This document shows, in pieces, positions 1 through 7,373 of a stretch of 13,692 nt of DNA (positions within the stretch are counted from its first letter, which is position 1; the number at the start of each line of letters is the position of its first letter). The stretch spans positions 24,844 through 38,535 of the forward strand of contig JAAVDT010000010.1 in the NCBI GenBank assembly GCA_014801655.1. Direction: 5' to 3'. The stretch is from Bacteroides sp. (GTDB taxonomy: Bacteria > Bacteroidota > Bacteroidia > Bacteroidales > Muribaculaceae). Position numbers and translations under genes: made by a program. Below the pieces are notes generated by a model. It ran no database searches, was not told the origin of the DNA, and worked only from the letters and a program-made list of their open reading frames with translations.

Positions 1-1689
1 ATTGAAAAAGAAGCCGACTTCATGGCGATCAAAAACATCGTCGGTTCGCTCGGCGAAATCAACGAAATGCTCTTCTGCAAGGTGTTTGGTATCACCTCAA
101 CAGAAACGAGCGACTTCTATTTCGACAAACTATCCGTCTATGCCGACGACAACCACTCTATTCTCCACACCGGCACAGCCTATCTGGCTATGGCAGGCGT
201 GGTTGGCGACGACGGTGAAATCATTCCCGAAACATTCCAGTGCGTGAGATTCGAAACCCGCAAAGCCGATGAATGTCCCTACAACATCGACTATGCCGTC
301 ACCACCACCTCAACTCAGGCAATCGTCTCCGTTATCCCCGATCCGGAAATCGTTGAATATCGCTTGCTCGTTGAGTCACGCTCCGAGTTCGATTTTGCTC
401 TTGCCGAAGGCGAAGCCCAGATGCACAACCTCGTTGTAGGATTCTGGGACGACAATGAAAACACCCCCAAACGCGTACACTCCGGCACTATTGAATACAA
501 AGCTCTCGGTCTGATCCCCAACTCCGAATATGTTCTCGGCATCGTGGGCTACGACGCTCAGCGCCGCGAAAAATGGATTCGCTACGACTTTGTCACCGGC
601 GAACCCACAGGCCCCAAACCCACCCTCACACTGACCGAGGAAGTACCCGAAGTTGTGGCTCCCTGGTCAACCCGCGCCTTCAATGTCAAAGGCACCAACC
701 TCTCCGAAGTGCGCTATGGCTTCTTCATCAAATCTCAGATCGACCAGCTGCTGAGCAATGGCTCAACACTGACCAATATCGTACGCGCCAACGGCGATGT
801 TTGCTCCGACGCCACTGTTCAGGGCATTCTCTCCAACGAAGGCGTTGTGTTTGAAACTGACGGTCTGACTCCCCAGACAGAATACATGTTTGCCGTCTAC
901 GCCCGCAACGAGGAATATGTCACCACCGTTGCCACAGCCGTGTTCACCACCGATGAAGCTCCCGTGATCGGCGGCTCCGTGCGCAAGAACATGCCCGGCA
1001 AATATATCGCCTCAACCACCATCGACGAAGATGGCACCACAGTCACCTTCCCCGTCACCATCGCAACAGGCTACGATGCCATGACCACCGCCGAATACAG
1101 CAACCTCAACCGCCTCGTCTGCCTCGGCTTCGGTCCTGAAAGCGACTGCCCCTTCTCCGCACCCGCCGATCTGGTCAACGCCGGCCTCTCAATGGACGAC
1201 GCATATAAGTATTACGGTCCGAAATGGTTCATCGAGTTCAAGAGCGACACTGAAATCCAGGTGCCCGCGCCCGACCCCTCTTACGGCAAGAACTACACAT
1301 GGTTCATGGGCTACAACACCGCCACCTCCAAGAGCCAGGTTCTCTGGGGCTACGGTATCAGCAACCGCAACGGTCGCGAAATGAACCGCGCCGGCGACTC
1401 ATTCCCCGTTGAAGTGTCGGCCGATGGCAAGACAATCACCGTCAACGGTGCTTATCTCGCAGCTCAGGATCTCTACTACTATCCTTGCCTTGTGACACCT
1501 CCCACCGGCTGGGGCAACCCGACCACTCACTTCCGCTGCTACTCTCCTCTGGTGCTCACCAAGCAGGAAGATGCCAACTCGGCGCGTATGCTCAAAAAAT
1601 CACTGATTGCTCCCCGCATCATTTCAGGCCACGTCGGCTCAACATCGATCAAAGCCGGTCGCACCGAAACTGCCTCGAAGCTGAAATAA
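1..1689 (+). CDS. Extracellular beta-sandwich repeat protein, 5'-truncated (function unknown)
   Basis: The reading frame is open from base 1, so the true start lies upstream; the first Met (base 22) is probably internal. About 562 residues are visible, ending at TAA. Three related segments recur with a period of about 117 residues. Each ends in a fibronectin-III-like 'Leu/Gly-x-Pro-x-(S/T)-Glu-Tyr' or similar strand; the matching tyrosines are near window residues 61, 177 and 295. After these comes a distinct C-terminal region of about 235 residues, rich in Tyr, Trp, Gly and Asn, opening with a Gly-Lys-Tyr beta-strand pattern. No catalytic motif is recognisable. The composition suggests a secreted or surface-exposed Bacteroidales protein, probably a lipoprotein whose signal lies outside the window. 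Only 40 nt with no visible promoter or terminator separate it from the S41 protease lipoprotein, so co-transcription is likely. Domain naming is inferred by eye; a carbohydrate- or protein-binding role is possible but unproven. Confidence 0.8.
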   Translation: MEKEADFMAIKNIVGSLGEINEMLFCKVFGITSTETSDFYFDKLSVYADDNHSILHTGTAYLAMAGVVGDDGEIIPETFQCVRFETRKADECPYNIDYAVTTTSTQAIVSVIPDPEIVEYRLLVESRSEFDFALAEGEAQMHNLVVGFWDDNENTPKRVHSGTIEYKALGLIPNSEYVLGIVGYDAQRREKWIRYDFVTGEPTGPKPTLTLTEEVPEVVAPWSTRAFNVKGTNLSEVRYGFFIKSQIDQLLSNGSTLTNIVRANGDVCSDATVQGILSNEGVVFETDGLTPQTEYMFAVYARNEEYVTTVATAVFTTDEAPVIGGSVRKNMPGKYIASTTIDEDGTTVTFPVTIATGYDAMTTAEYSNLNRLVCLGFGPESDCPFSAPADLVNAGLSMDDAYKYYGPKWFIEFKSDTEIQVPAPDPSYGKNYTWFMGYNTATSKSQVLWGYGISNRNGREMNRAGDSFPVEVSADGKTITVNGAYLAAQDLYYYPCLVTPPTGWGNPTTHFRCYSPLVLTKQEDANSARMLKKSLIAPRIISGHVGSTSIKAGRTETASKLK

Positions 1690-1729
1690 ACAGTCATCAC
1701 ACACCTTAATTAATATATAAGAATATCCA

Positions 1730-3523
1730 ATGACAAACTTAATATATCGATTCAGATCTCTCGCTCTCGCAGCTCTGCTGGGTTGCCTGTCAGCAGGATT
1801 CACCGCTTGTAGCGATGACGATCCCGCACTCCCCGGCACCGGCATCGAAACCGCCCAGTGGACCGATGTCAACGATGTCGACATCAAAGGCCAGACACTC
1901 ATCTACGAATTTGACGCTCCCGCCAAATGGTCAGCTTCGACCCCCGACGAAGATTGGGTTCACATTCTCACCCCCAGTGGCGAAATGGGACTCTCCTCTC
2001 TCCGCGTCAAAGTCGACCCCAACGAAGGCGACCTCGGCCGCTCATCGACAGTCACCGTTAAAGTCGACGGCTATGCCGAGCCCTGCGTGCTGACCCTCCG
2101 CCAGGGCGACGGCGTCCTCGAAAAGGGCGACGGCCGCTATCGCGAAGTCAACAAATGGATCTACGAATACATGGCCGAACGCTATCTCTGGAACGAACAG
2201 ATTCCTCAGCTCCAGCTCGACTACACCCTCGACTATCAGAAATTCCTTGACCAGATGCTCAACCGCATTGCCGCATTCGACAATGTCAATGCCGAAGATG
2301 GCCACTGGAGCGAAGGCAAACGTCAATACTGGTACACCAACATCGACAGCAGCGCACCCGTTTCGCGTGCTGCCGGCGACACCAACACTGACTCCGGCCT
2401 CCTCATCATGGGCGCCCAGATCGACACCAACGACGGTCGCGAACTCGGCTTCGCAGTGCTCTGGTGCACACCCGGCTCTCCCGCCGATCAGGAAGGCATC
2501 AAGCGCGGTCAGTTCATCCGCAAGGTCAACGACATCGCCATAACCATGGACAACTACCAGGAACTCGGCAGCCGAGTTGTCAACGGCAACTGCACACTCG
2601 ATGTCTACGATATCGTATTCAGCACCGACGGCATCGCCACAATCACCCCCGTCACCAACGTGTTCATCGGCAAATGGTCTTACAAAGATCCCTCGATCTA
2701 CACCTCTCGCATCCTGACAGTCAAAGGCGACAAAAAAGTTGCCTACCTCAACTACATGGGCTTCTACATGGACTTCGATACCGACCTGATCGACACCTTC
2801 CGTCAGTTCAAAGAAGCAGGCGTTGACGAACTCATCCTCGACCTCCGCTACAATTCCGGCGGCCACGTGCTCTCCTCGACCCTGCTCGGCACCCTCATTG
2901 CCGGCTCGGCTCATCAGGGCGAAATCTATGTGCGCACCACCTACAATGCCGACCGCACCGCCAAAGGCGAAGTGGGCGACTACAAAATCGGTGATGCAGC
3001 CGTGCCCGAAGGCACCGGCACCTACGACCTGATTCCCCAGGGCCTCACCCAGTCACTGGGCCTCACCAAGGTCTATGTCATCGCCACCGAAACCACCGCC
3101 TCCGCTTCGGAACTCGTGATCAACGGTCTGCGCGGCCTCGGTATTGAAGTCAACCTAATCGGCACCACAACCAACGGTAAGAACGTCGGTATGGAAGGCA
3201 CCCGCTACACCTACCGCAACTACGACTTCTACTTCTATCCCATCACCTTCTATTGCCAGAACGCCAAAGGCTTCAACGCCTACTCCGAAGGCTTCAAGCC
3301 CGACGTTGAATTTGACGACACCTACTATTTCCCCTGCGACTTCGGCACCGAGAGAGACCCCTACACCAATCTCGCCCTGCAGTGGATCATCGACGGCAGC
3401 AAGCCGAGCGTAACCACCAACTCTCGCTCAACCATGGCCAACTATCGCCCGATGAAGATGACCGAGGATATGAAGCAACCCCTGACCCGTCGTCTTGGCG
3501 GCAACCTCCAAATGCGTGACTAA
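1730..3523 (+). CDS. Surface lipoprotein, BACON-like domain plus S41 family serine protease
   Basis: This 597-aa protein starts with a lipoprotein signal: Arg residues, a hydrophobic stretch, then a lipobox ending at Cys27. Cys27 is followed by Ser-Asp-Asp-Asp, which matches the acidic surface-export signal known for Bacteroides lipoproteins, so it is probably displayed outside the cell. Residues about 40-126 look like a BACON domain (Trp67, Trp76, Asn98, Arg104, closing LTLRQG), a usual substrate- or mucin-binding accessory module. Residues about 238-330 resemble a PDZ domain. The protease core shows DLRYNSGG (371-378), the nucleophile motif TASASE (Ser458), and a GTTTNGK segment giving the general-base Lys484. 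This is the Ser/Lys dyad of tail-specific (Prc/CtpA-like) peptidases, so it looks active. It ends with tandem TAA TAG stops and a strong terminator. The ATG start directly precedes the signal peptide. The natural substrate cannot be read from the sequence; the upstream repeat protein is a candidate partner. Confidence 0.9.
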   Translation: MTNLIYRFRSLALAALLGCLSAGFTACSDDDPALPGTGIETAQWTDVNDVDIKGQTLIYEFDAPAKWSASTPDEDWVHILTPSGEMGLSSLRVKVDPNEGDLGRSSTVTVKVDGYAEPCVLTLRQGDGVLEKGDGRYREVNKWIYEYMAERYLWNEQIPQLQLDYTLDYQKFLDQMLNRIAAFDNVNAEDGHWSEGKRQYWYTNIDSSAPVSRAAGDTNTDSGLLIMGAQIDTNDGRELGFAVLWCTPGSPADQEGIKRGQFIRKVNDIAITMDNYQELGSRVVNGNCTLDVYDIVFSTDGIATITPVTNVFIGKWSYKDPSIYTSRILTVKGDKKVAYLNYMGFYMDFDTDLIDTFRQFKEAGVDELILDLRYNSGGHVLSSTLLGTLIAGSAHQGEIYVRTTYNADRTAKGEVGDYKIGDAAVPEGTGTYDLIPQGLTQSLGLTKVYVIATETTASASELVINGLRGLGIEVNLIGTTTNGKNVGMEGTRYTYRNYDFYFYPITFYCQNAKGFNAYSEGFKPDVEFDDTYYFPCDFGTERDPYTNLALQWIIDGSKPSVTTNSRSTMANYRPMKMTEDMKQPLTRRLGGNLQMRD

Positions 3524-3565
3524 TAGTTTTTCATAAGCAACGTATATATTTCCATAAACCTTTGG

Positions 3566-3602
3566 CCGGCATGTCTGCGTGAGTAGACATGCCGGTTTTT
3601 TT
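3566..3602 (+). terminator. Rho-independent terminator after the S41 protease gene
   Basis: A perfect 11-bp stem (CCGGCATGTCT at 3566-3576 with AGACATGCCGG at 3585-3595) encloses an 8-nt loop and is followed at once by seven T (3596-3602). It lies 42 nt after the protease stop codon and closes the first transcription unit. Confidence 0.92.
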
Positions 3603-3604
3603 GC

Positions 3605-3644
3605 TTGACAATTTGACATAATGACAAATTGACAAATTGACATA
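3605..3644. repeat. 8-bp tandem repeat, five copies (TTGACAwA-like)
   Basis: Five consecutive 8-nt units begin at 3605, 3613, 3621, 3629 and 3637: TTGACAAT, TTGACATA, ATGACAAA, TTGACAAA and TTGACATA. The TGACA core is kept in register in every copy. The array sits between the terminator and the helicase promoter, ending 38 nt before the -7 element. It may be a slippage-prone spacer or a set of phased protein-binding sites. Confidence 0.8.
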
Positions 3645-3682
3645 ATAACTGCCGGGAGTGAGCAATTTTGCGGGGGAATTGT

Positions 3683-3690
3683 TATCTTTG
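3683..3690 (+). promoter_or_regulatory. Bacteroidetes -7 element (TATCTTTG) of the helicase gene
   Basis: TATCTTTG matches the TAnnTTTG consensus recognised by the primary sigma factor of Bacteroidetes. A -33 TTTG at the usual 19-21 nt spacing is not evident. Transcription would begin shortly downstream and give a leader of roughly 25 nt before the ATG at 3721. Confidence 0.65.
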
Positions 3691-3720
3691 TAAAACCAAA
3701 ATTCAAAGAAAGGATTGACC

Positions 3721-5040
3721 ATGACCAAAGATGAAATATGCCGGCGCATTGCCGAACGATTCGCAATCGATGAGCTTAACCCGATGCAGATTGAAATGCT
3801 GCAATCTTCCGCCCCATCCATAATTCTCTCCGCCCCCACAGGTTCGGGAAAAACCATTGCATTCACAACGCGACTGCTTGCCAACCTGCAGCCACCGATG
3901 GGACGGGTGCAAGCCATTGTGATCGCACCGTCGCGCGAGCTTGTGCTTCAGATTTCCGAAGTGGTGCGTCAGCTCGCCATCGGCTACAAAACCGTGGCTC
4001 TCTATGGCGGTCACTCGATGGCCGATGAAAAAAACTCGCTCACTCCGCTACCCGACATCATCATTGCCACACCCGGCCGTCTGCTCGACCACATGCAACG
4101 CGGCCACCTCGACATCCACGGTCTTGACACCCTCGTGCTCGATGAATATGACAAATCGCTCGAACTTGGTTTCGAGGGCGAAATGCGACGCATCGTCTCT
4201 CGCCTCGGCCACATCGGCTGCATCATACTGACATCGGCCACAATGCTCGACGAGCTGCCCGGATTCATGCCCGTCAAATCGCTCGTCAAACTCGACTATT
4301 CATCCTCAACCGATCCGCGTTCGCGAATGCAGACGGTTGAAGTGCGCAGCTTCTCGCGCGACAAAATCGACACCCTCGTGGCGCTGCTGAAATCGCTTCC
4401 CGCCGGCGACAAAACGATTGTGTTTGTCAATCATCGCGAAAGCGCGGAGCGTGTCTACAAACGCTTGCGCCACGACCGCATCGCCGCCACGCTCTATCAC
4501 GGCGGCCTCGACCAGCAGCAACGCGAAATGGCCATCGACATGTTTGCCAACGGGTCCGCACCGGTCATCGTGGCCACCGACCTTGCCGCACGCGGACTCG
4601 ACATTGAAGCCGTGGGCAACGTGATTCACTATCATCTGCCGGTCGACCGCCAGGCATGGACCCACCGCAACGGACGCACCGCTCGTGTCGACAACTCCGG
4701 CACAATCTATGCCATCACCTCCGAAGCCGACAACTTGGCTGACTACATCACATTCGACCGCACATATCAACCCTCCGAACCAACCGACGCCGACCTCTCG
4801 GCGCGCCTGAGCTCGCTTTACATCTCGGCAGGAAAGAAAGAGAAAATCTCCAAGGCCGACGTGGCCGGATTCGTTGCCGCATCCTCAGTGACCCTCCCCT
4901 CCGAGGTGGGCAAAATCGCGCTCCACGACCATTATGCCATCGTGGCCGTGCCCTCCGACCGCGCTCAAGCCACCGCTGCAGCCCTCGGCGCAAAAAAACT
5001 GAAGGGTAAGAAGGTGCGCGTCAGCATCGTCAAACTCTGA
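3721..5040 (+). CDS. DbpA-like DEAD-box ATP-dependent RNA helicase
   Basis: This 439-aa helicase carries most SF2 motifs: a Q-motif-like NPMQ (Gln23), motif I APTGSGKT (Lys44), Ia PSREL, Ib TPGRL, motif II DEYD (141-144), III SAT (172-174), IV IVFVNHRE, V ATDLAARGLD and VI HRNGRTAR (315-322). Motif II is DEYD instead of DEAD; related Bacteroidetes helicases often carry an aromatic here (DEFD, from memory), so this is a lineage variant rather than damage. The last ~75 residues fit the DbpA-type RNA-binding domain, which in E. coli DbpA recognises 23S rRNA hairpin 92, suggesting a role in large-subunit assembly. The N-terminus is short, so the usual upstream aromatic of the Q motif is missing. 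I chose ATG 3721, which has AAAGG 7 nt upstream; an in-frame TTG at 3715 would sit too close to that site. It appears monocistronic. Confidence 0.93.
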   Translation: MTKDEICRRIAERFAIDELNPMQIEMLQSSAPSIILSAPTGSGKTIAFTTRLLANLQPPMGRVQAIVIAPSRELVLQISEVVRQLAIGYKTVALYGGHSMADEKNSLTPLPDIIIATPGRLLDHMQRGHLDIHGLDTLVLDEYDKSLELGFEGEMRRIVSRLGHIGCIILTSATMLDELPGFMPVKSLVKLDYSSSTDPRSRMQTVEVRSFSRDKIDTLVALLKSLPAGDKTIVFVNHRESAERVYKRLRHDRIAATLYHGGLDQQQREMAIDMFANGSAPVIVATDLAARGLDIEAVGNVIHYHLPVDRQAWTHRNGRTARVDNSGTIYAITSEADNLADYITFDRTYQPSEPTDADLSARLSSLYISAGKKEKISKADVAGFVAASSVTLPSEVGKIALHDHYAIVAVPSDRAQATAAALGAKKLKGKKVRVSIVKL

Positions 5041-5083
5041 TTTGACGCTTTTAACATCTTTTTCACCTCCGCGAGCCGTTTTT

Positions 5084-5101
5084 TCGCAATCAGAATTGCG
5101 A
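5084..5101. promoter_or_regulatory. Perfect inverted repeat, possible operator upstream of the oxidoreductase operon
   Basis: TCGCAAT (5084-5090) and ATTGCGA (5095-5101) form a perfect 7-bp inverted repeat around CAGA. Its right arm covers the likely -33 region of the operon promoter. The T-run lies before it, not after, so it is not a normal terminator for the helicase. A repressor or activator site is an inference. Confidence 0.4.
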
Positions 5102-5127
5102 TTAATAATATTTATTTGATATATTTG
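5095..5127 (+). promoter_or_regulatory. Promoter of the 2-oxoacid:ferredoxin oxidoreductase operon
   Basis: TATATTTG (5120-5127) is an exact TAnnTTTG -7 element. ATTG at 5095-5098 lies 21 nt upstream, a partial -33 match at the expected distance. The leader would be about 75 nt and contains a short GC-rich hairpin (CCGAC 5142-5146 with GTCGG 5151-5155). Confidence 0.65.
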
Positions 5128-5208
5128 CAAAAGCAAACAGACCGACTGCCGTCGGCCTAACTGCTACGAAAGTCAAATCAACTGTCAATCAAGAAGTAAA
5201 AAAAGAAT

Positions 5209-5439
5209 ATGGCAAAAGTGATAGGTGCTGTAGAGATCAACGACGAACGCTGCAAAGGCTGCGACCTCTGCGTAGTTGCATGTCCGACCAACGTCTTGGC
5301 TCTCCAGCCCAAAGAAGTCAACAACCGAGGCTATCATTTCGCCTATGCCGCCGACCCGGAAAAATGCATCGGCTGCGCATCGTGCGCGCTTGTGTGTCCC
5401 GACGGCTGCATCGAAGTGTATCGCGTTGTAGAGAAATAA
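5209..5439 (+). CDS. korD: 2-oxoacid:ferredoxin oxidoreductase, delta (2[4Fe-4S] ferredoxin) subunit
   Basis: This 76-aa protein has two classical Cx2Cx2CxxxCP motifs: Cys15/18/21/25 followed by Pro26, and Cys53/56/59/63 followed by Pro64. They predict two [4Fe-4S] clusters. A ferredoxin-like subunit of this size heading an alpha-beta-gamma gene set is the usual korDABC/vor arrangement. Here it would carry electrons from the catalytic subunits to free ferredoxin in the cytoplasm. It is the first gene of the operon, with the promoter about 80 nt upstream and an A-rich region before the ATG. It differs from the free ferredoxin at 8069-8236 in its longer N-terminus and longer inter-motif segment. 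Whether the enzyme prefers 2-oxoglutarate (Kor) or branched-chain 2-oxoacids (Vor) cannot be decided from this subunit, so the symbol is by operon position. Confidence 0.9.
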   Translation: MAKVIGAVEINDERCKGCDLCVVACPTNVLALQPKEVNNRGYHFAYAADPEKCIGCASCALVCPDGCIEVYRVVEK

Positions 5440-5457
5440 ATCATTAATCGCATCCCT

Positions 5458-5467
5458 CCCCCCCCCC
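5458..5467 (+). repeat. Run of ten C in the delta-alpha intergenic spacer
   Basis: Ten consecutive C follow CCCT, so 13 of 14 bases (5454-5467) are C. The run lies in the 50-nt spacer, 22 nt before the alpha-subunit ATG. Homopolymers of this length are slippage-prone. It could also act as unstructured C-rich RNA between the two cistrons. Confidence 0.85.
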
Positions 5468-5489
5468 ACACTACACTCCTTATAAAAAT

Positions 5490-6581
5490 ATGAAAGAAGA
5501 AGTAAGACTGATGAAGGGCAATGAAGCGATAGCTCACGCAGCCGTGCGCTATGGCTGCGACGGCTATTTCGGCTATCCCATTACCCCTCAGAGCGAAGTG
5601 CTCGAAACCCTCGAAGCCCTCATGCCGTGGGAAACCACCGGAATGGTTGTGCTTCAGGCCGAGAGCGAAGTAGCTTCAATAAATATGGTCTACGGCGGCG
5701 CATCCACCGGCAAAGCCGTCATGACCTCATCATCCTCGCCCGGCATGTCGCTCATGCAGGAAGGCATCTCCTACATTGCAGCCGGCGAGCTTCCCGCACT
5801 GATTGTCAACGTGATGCGTGGCGGCCCGGGCCTTGGCACCATCCAACCCTCGCAGAGCGACTATTTCCAGGCAACCAAAGGTGGTGGCCACGGCGACTAT
5901 CATCTCATCGTGCTCGCACCCTCGACGGTTCAGGAAATGGCCGACTTCGTTGGCCTCGGCTTCGACCTCGCATTTAAATATCGCACCCCCGCCATGCTCC
6001 TTGCCGATGGCATCGTCGGTCAGATGATGGAAAAGGTTGTGCTCCCAGAGCCCCGTCCGCGCCGCACAGCCGAAGAAATCGCCCGCCAGTGTCCCTGGGC
6101 AGTGACCGGACACCCCGCCGGCCGAGGCATCAACGTATCCACTACCCTGGAGCTTGATTCAGCCAAGATGGAGCTCAACAACATCCGCTTCCAGGAGACC
6201 TATCGCCGCATCGAAGAAAACGAAGTGCGCTATGAGGAACATTTCACTGACGATGCCGAAGTCATCTTCGTGGCCTTCGGTTCAGTGGCCCGCATCTGCC
6301 TTAAAGCCATTGAAGATGCTCGCGAACAGGGCATCAAAGTGGGCCTCATTCGCCCCATCACCCTCTGGCCATTCCCGACCAAACGCATCGCCGAACTCTC
6401 CCATAGAGTCAAAGGCATGATGGTGGTTGAGCTCAACGCCGGCCAGATGATTGAAGATGTGCGCCTGGCGGTTGAAGGTCGAGTGCCCGTCTACCACTAC
6501 GGTCGCATGGGCGGCATAGTTCCCAATCCGCAGGAAGTGCTCGACTCAGCTCTCAGCCATTTTCCCGAACTGAAAAAATAA
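5490..6581 (+). CDS. korA/vorB: 2-oxoacid:ferredoxin oxidoreductase, alpha subunit (KorA/VorB type)
   Basis: This 363-aa subunit carries the pyrimidine-binding half of the thiamine diphosphate site and the C-terminal transketolase-like domain. Diagnostic segments are GYPITPQSE (28-36), QAESE (56-60), whose glutamate is expected to activate the cofactor, and TSSSSPG (79-85). These are typical of 2-oxoglutarate/2-oxoisovalerate ferredoxin oxidoreductases, which convert a 2-oxoacid plus CoA to acyl-CoA and CO2 while reducing ferredoxin. Automated pipelines often call this Bacteroidales subfamily VorB (3-methyl-2-oxobutanoate), but the substrate is not proven, and Kor in a partial reductive TCA branch is equally plausible. 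No gamma domain is fused to it; gamma is a separate gene downstream. The first ATG (5490) is used here; the in-frame ATG at 5511 is preceded by purine-rich sequence and is a realistic alternative start. Confidence 0.93.
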   Translation: MKEEVRLMKGNEAIAHAAVRYGCDGYFGYPITPQSEVLETLEALMPWETTGMVVLQAESEVASINMVYGGASTGKAVMTSSSSPGMSLMQEGISYIAAGELPALIVNVMRGGPGLGTIQPSQSDYFQATKGGGHGDYHLIVLAPSTVQEMADFVGLGFDLAFKYRTPAMLLADGIVGQMMEKVVLPEPRPRRTAEEIARQCPWAVTGHPAGRGINVSTTLELDSAKMELNNIRFQETYRRIEENEVRYEEHFTDDAEVIFVAFGSVARICLKAIEDAREQGIKVGLIRPITLWPFPTKRIAELSHRVKGMMVVELNAGQMIEDVRLAVEGRVPVYHYGRMGGIVPNPQEVLDSALSHFPELKK

Positions 6582-6614
6582 TCCCTCTCTTCCCCTCCCA
6601 ACAACAGATTTCAG

Positions 6615-7373
6615 ATGAATCCCGAAGATATCAAACGACCTGAAAACAAGGTCTACTCCAAACCGGAGCTGCTCAACGACACCCCGATGCACTACTGCCC
6701 GGGATGCAGCCACGGTGTGGTCCACAAACTCGTGGCCGAAGTGATCAAGGAAATGGGCTATGAAAACAACTGCATCGGTGTAGCCCCGGTTGGATGCGCC
6801 GTGTTCGCCTACACCTACATCGATGTTGACTGGATCGAGGCAGCCCATGGACGCGCGCCCGCAGTGGCCACAGCCGCCAAACGCCTCAACCCCGAAAACC
6901 TCGTGTTCACCTATCAGGGCGATGGCGACCTTGCCGCCATCGGCACCGCTGAGACCATCCATGCCGCCAACCGTGGCGAAAACATCGTCATCATCTTCAT
7001 CAACAATGCCATCTACGGCATGACAGGCGGCCAGATGGCACCCACCACCCTCGAAGGCCAGAAAACAGCCACCACACCGTATGGCCGCCGCGTCGACCTC
7101 AACGGCCACCCGCTGAAAATCAGCGACCTGCTCGCACAGCTTGAAGGTACATGCTACGTCACCCGCCAGTCGGTCCACACTCCGGCAGCCGTGCGCAAAG
7201 CAAAAGCAGCCATACGCAAAGCATTCGAAAACTCAATGGCCGGCAACGGCACATCAGTGATCGAAGTGGTCAGCACCTGCAACAGCGGCTGGAAAATGTC
7301 GCCCGCCAAAGCCAACGACTGGATGGTTGAAAACATGCACCCCTTCTATCCGCTCGGCGACATCAAAGGATAA
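6615..7373 (+). CDS. korB: 2-oxoacid:ferredoxin oxidoreductase, beta (thiamine diphosphate-binding) subunit
   Basis: This 252-aa subunit has the diphosphate/Mg-binding signature of thiamine diphosphate enzymes: GDGD at 102-105 and Asn-Asn at 130-131 within NNAIYGMTGGQ. Four cysteines, Cys28 and Cys31 (YCPGCSHG), Cys61 (PVGC) and Cys222 (STCNSGW), are placed like the ligands of the single [4Fe-4S] cluster of 2-oxoglutarate oxidoreductase beta subunits. This cluster would take electrons from the cofactor and pass them to the delta subunit. The gene lies 33 nt after alpha, with a pyrimidine-rich spacer and no Shine-Dalgarno sequence, and 50 nt before gamma, all on one strand. Length and motifs are complete. 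As with alpha, Kor versus Vor specificity cannot be settled by eye. Confidence 0.93.
   Translation: MNPEDIKRPENKVYSKPELLNDTPMHYCPGCSHGVVHKLVAEVIKEMGYENNCIGVAPVGCAVFAYTYIDVDWIEAAHGRAPAVATAAKRLNPENLVFTYQGDGDLAAIGTAETIHAANRGENIVIIFINNAIYGMTGGQMAPTTLEGQKTATTPYGRRVDLNGHPLKISDLLAQLEGTCYVTRQSVHTPAAVRKAKAAIRKAFENSMAGNGTSVIEVVSTCNSGWKMSPAKANDWMVENMHPFYPLGDIKG

Noticed and set aside
2042..2914. 290-codon open frame on the - strand inside the S41 protease gene
   Set aside because: It lies wholly opposite a well-supported gene with catalytic motifs. Its translation is low-complexity Val/Glu/Gly/Ala-rich, as expected from the antisense of GC-biased codons.
3601..3650. CRISPR-like array
   Set aside because: The repeat unit is 8 bp, without spacers and without nearby cas genes; it is a simple tandem repeat.
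3715..3720. TTG as start of the helicase
   Set aside because: ATG 3721 is better spaced from AAAGG, and TTG would add only two residues with the Shine-Dalgarno site almost touching it.
6546..7178. 210-codon open frame on the - strand opposite the beta subunit gene
   Set aside because: It is antisense to a gene with clear thiamine diphosphate and iron-sulfur motifs, and the product has no recognisable domain.
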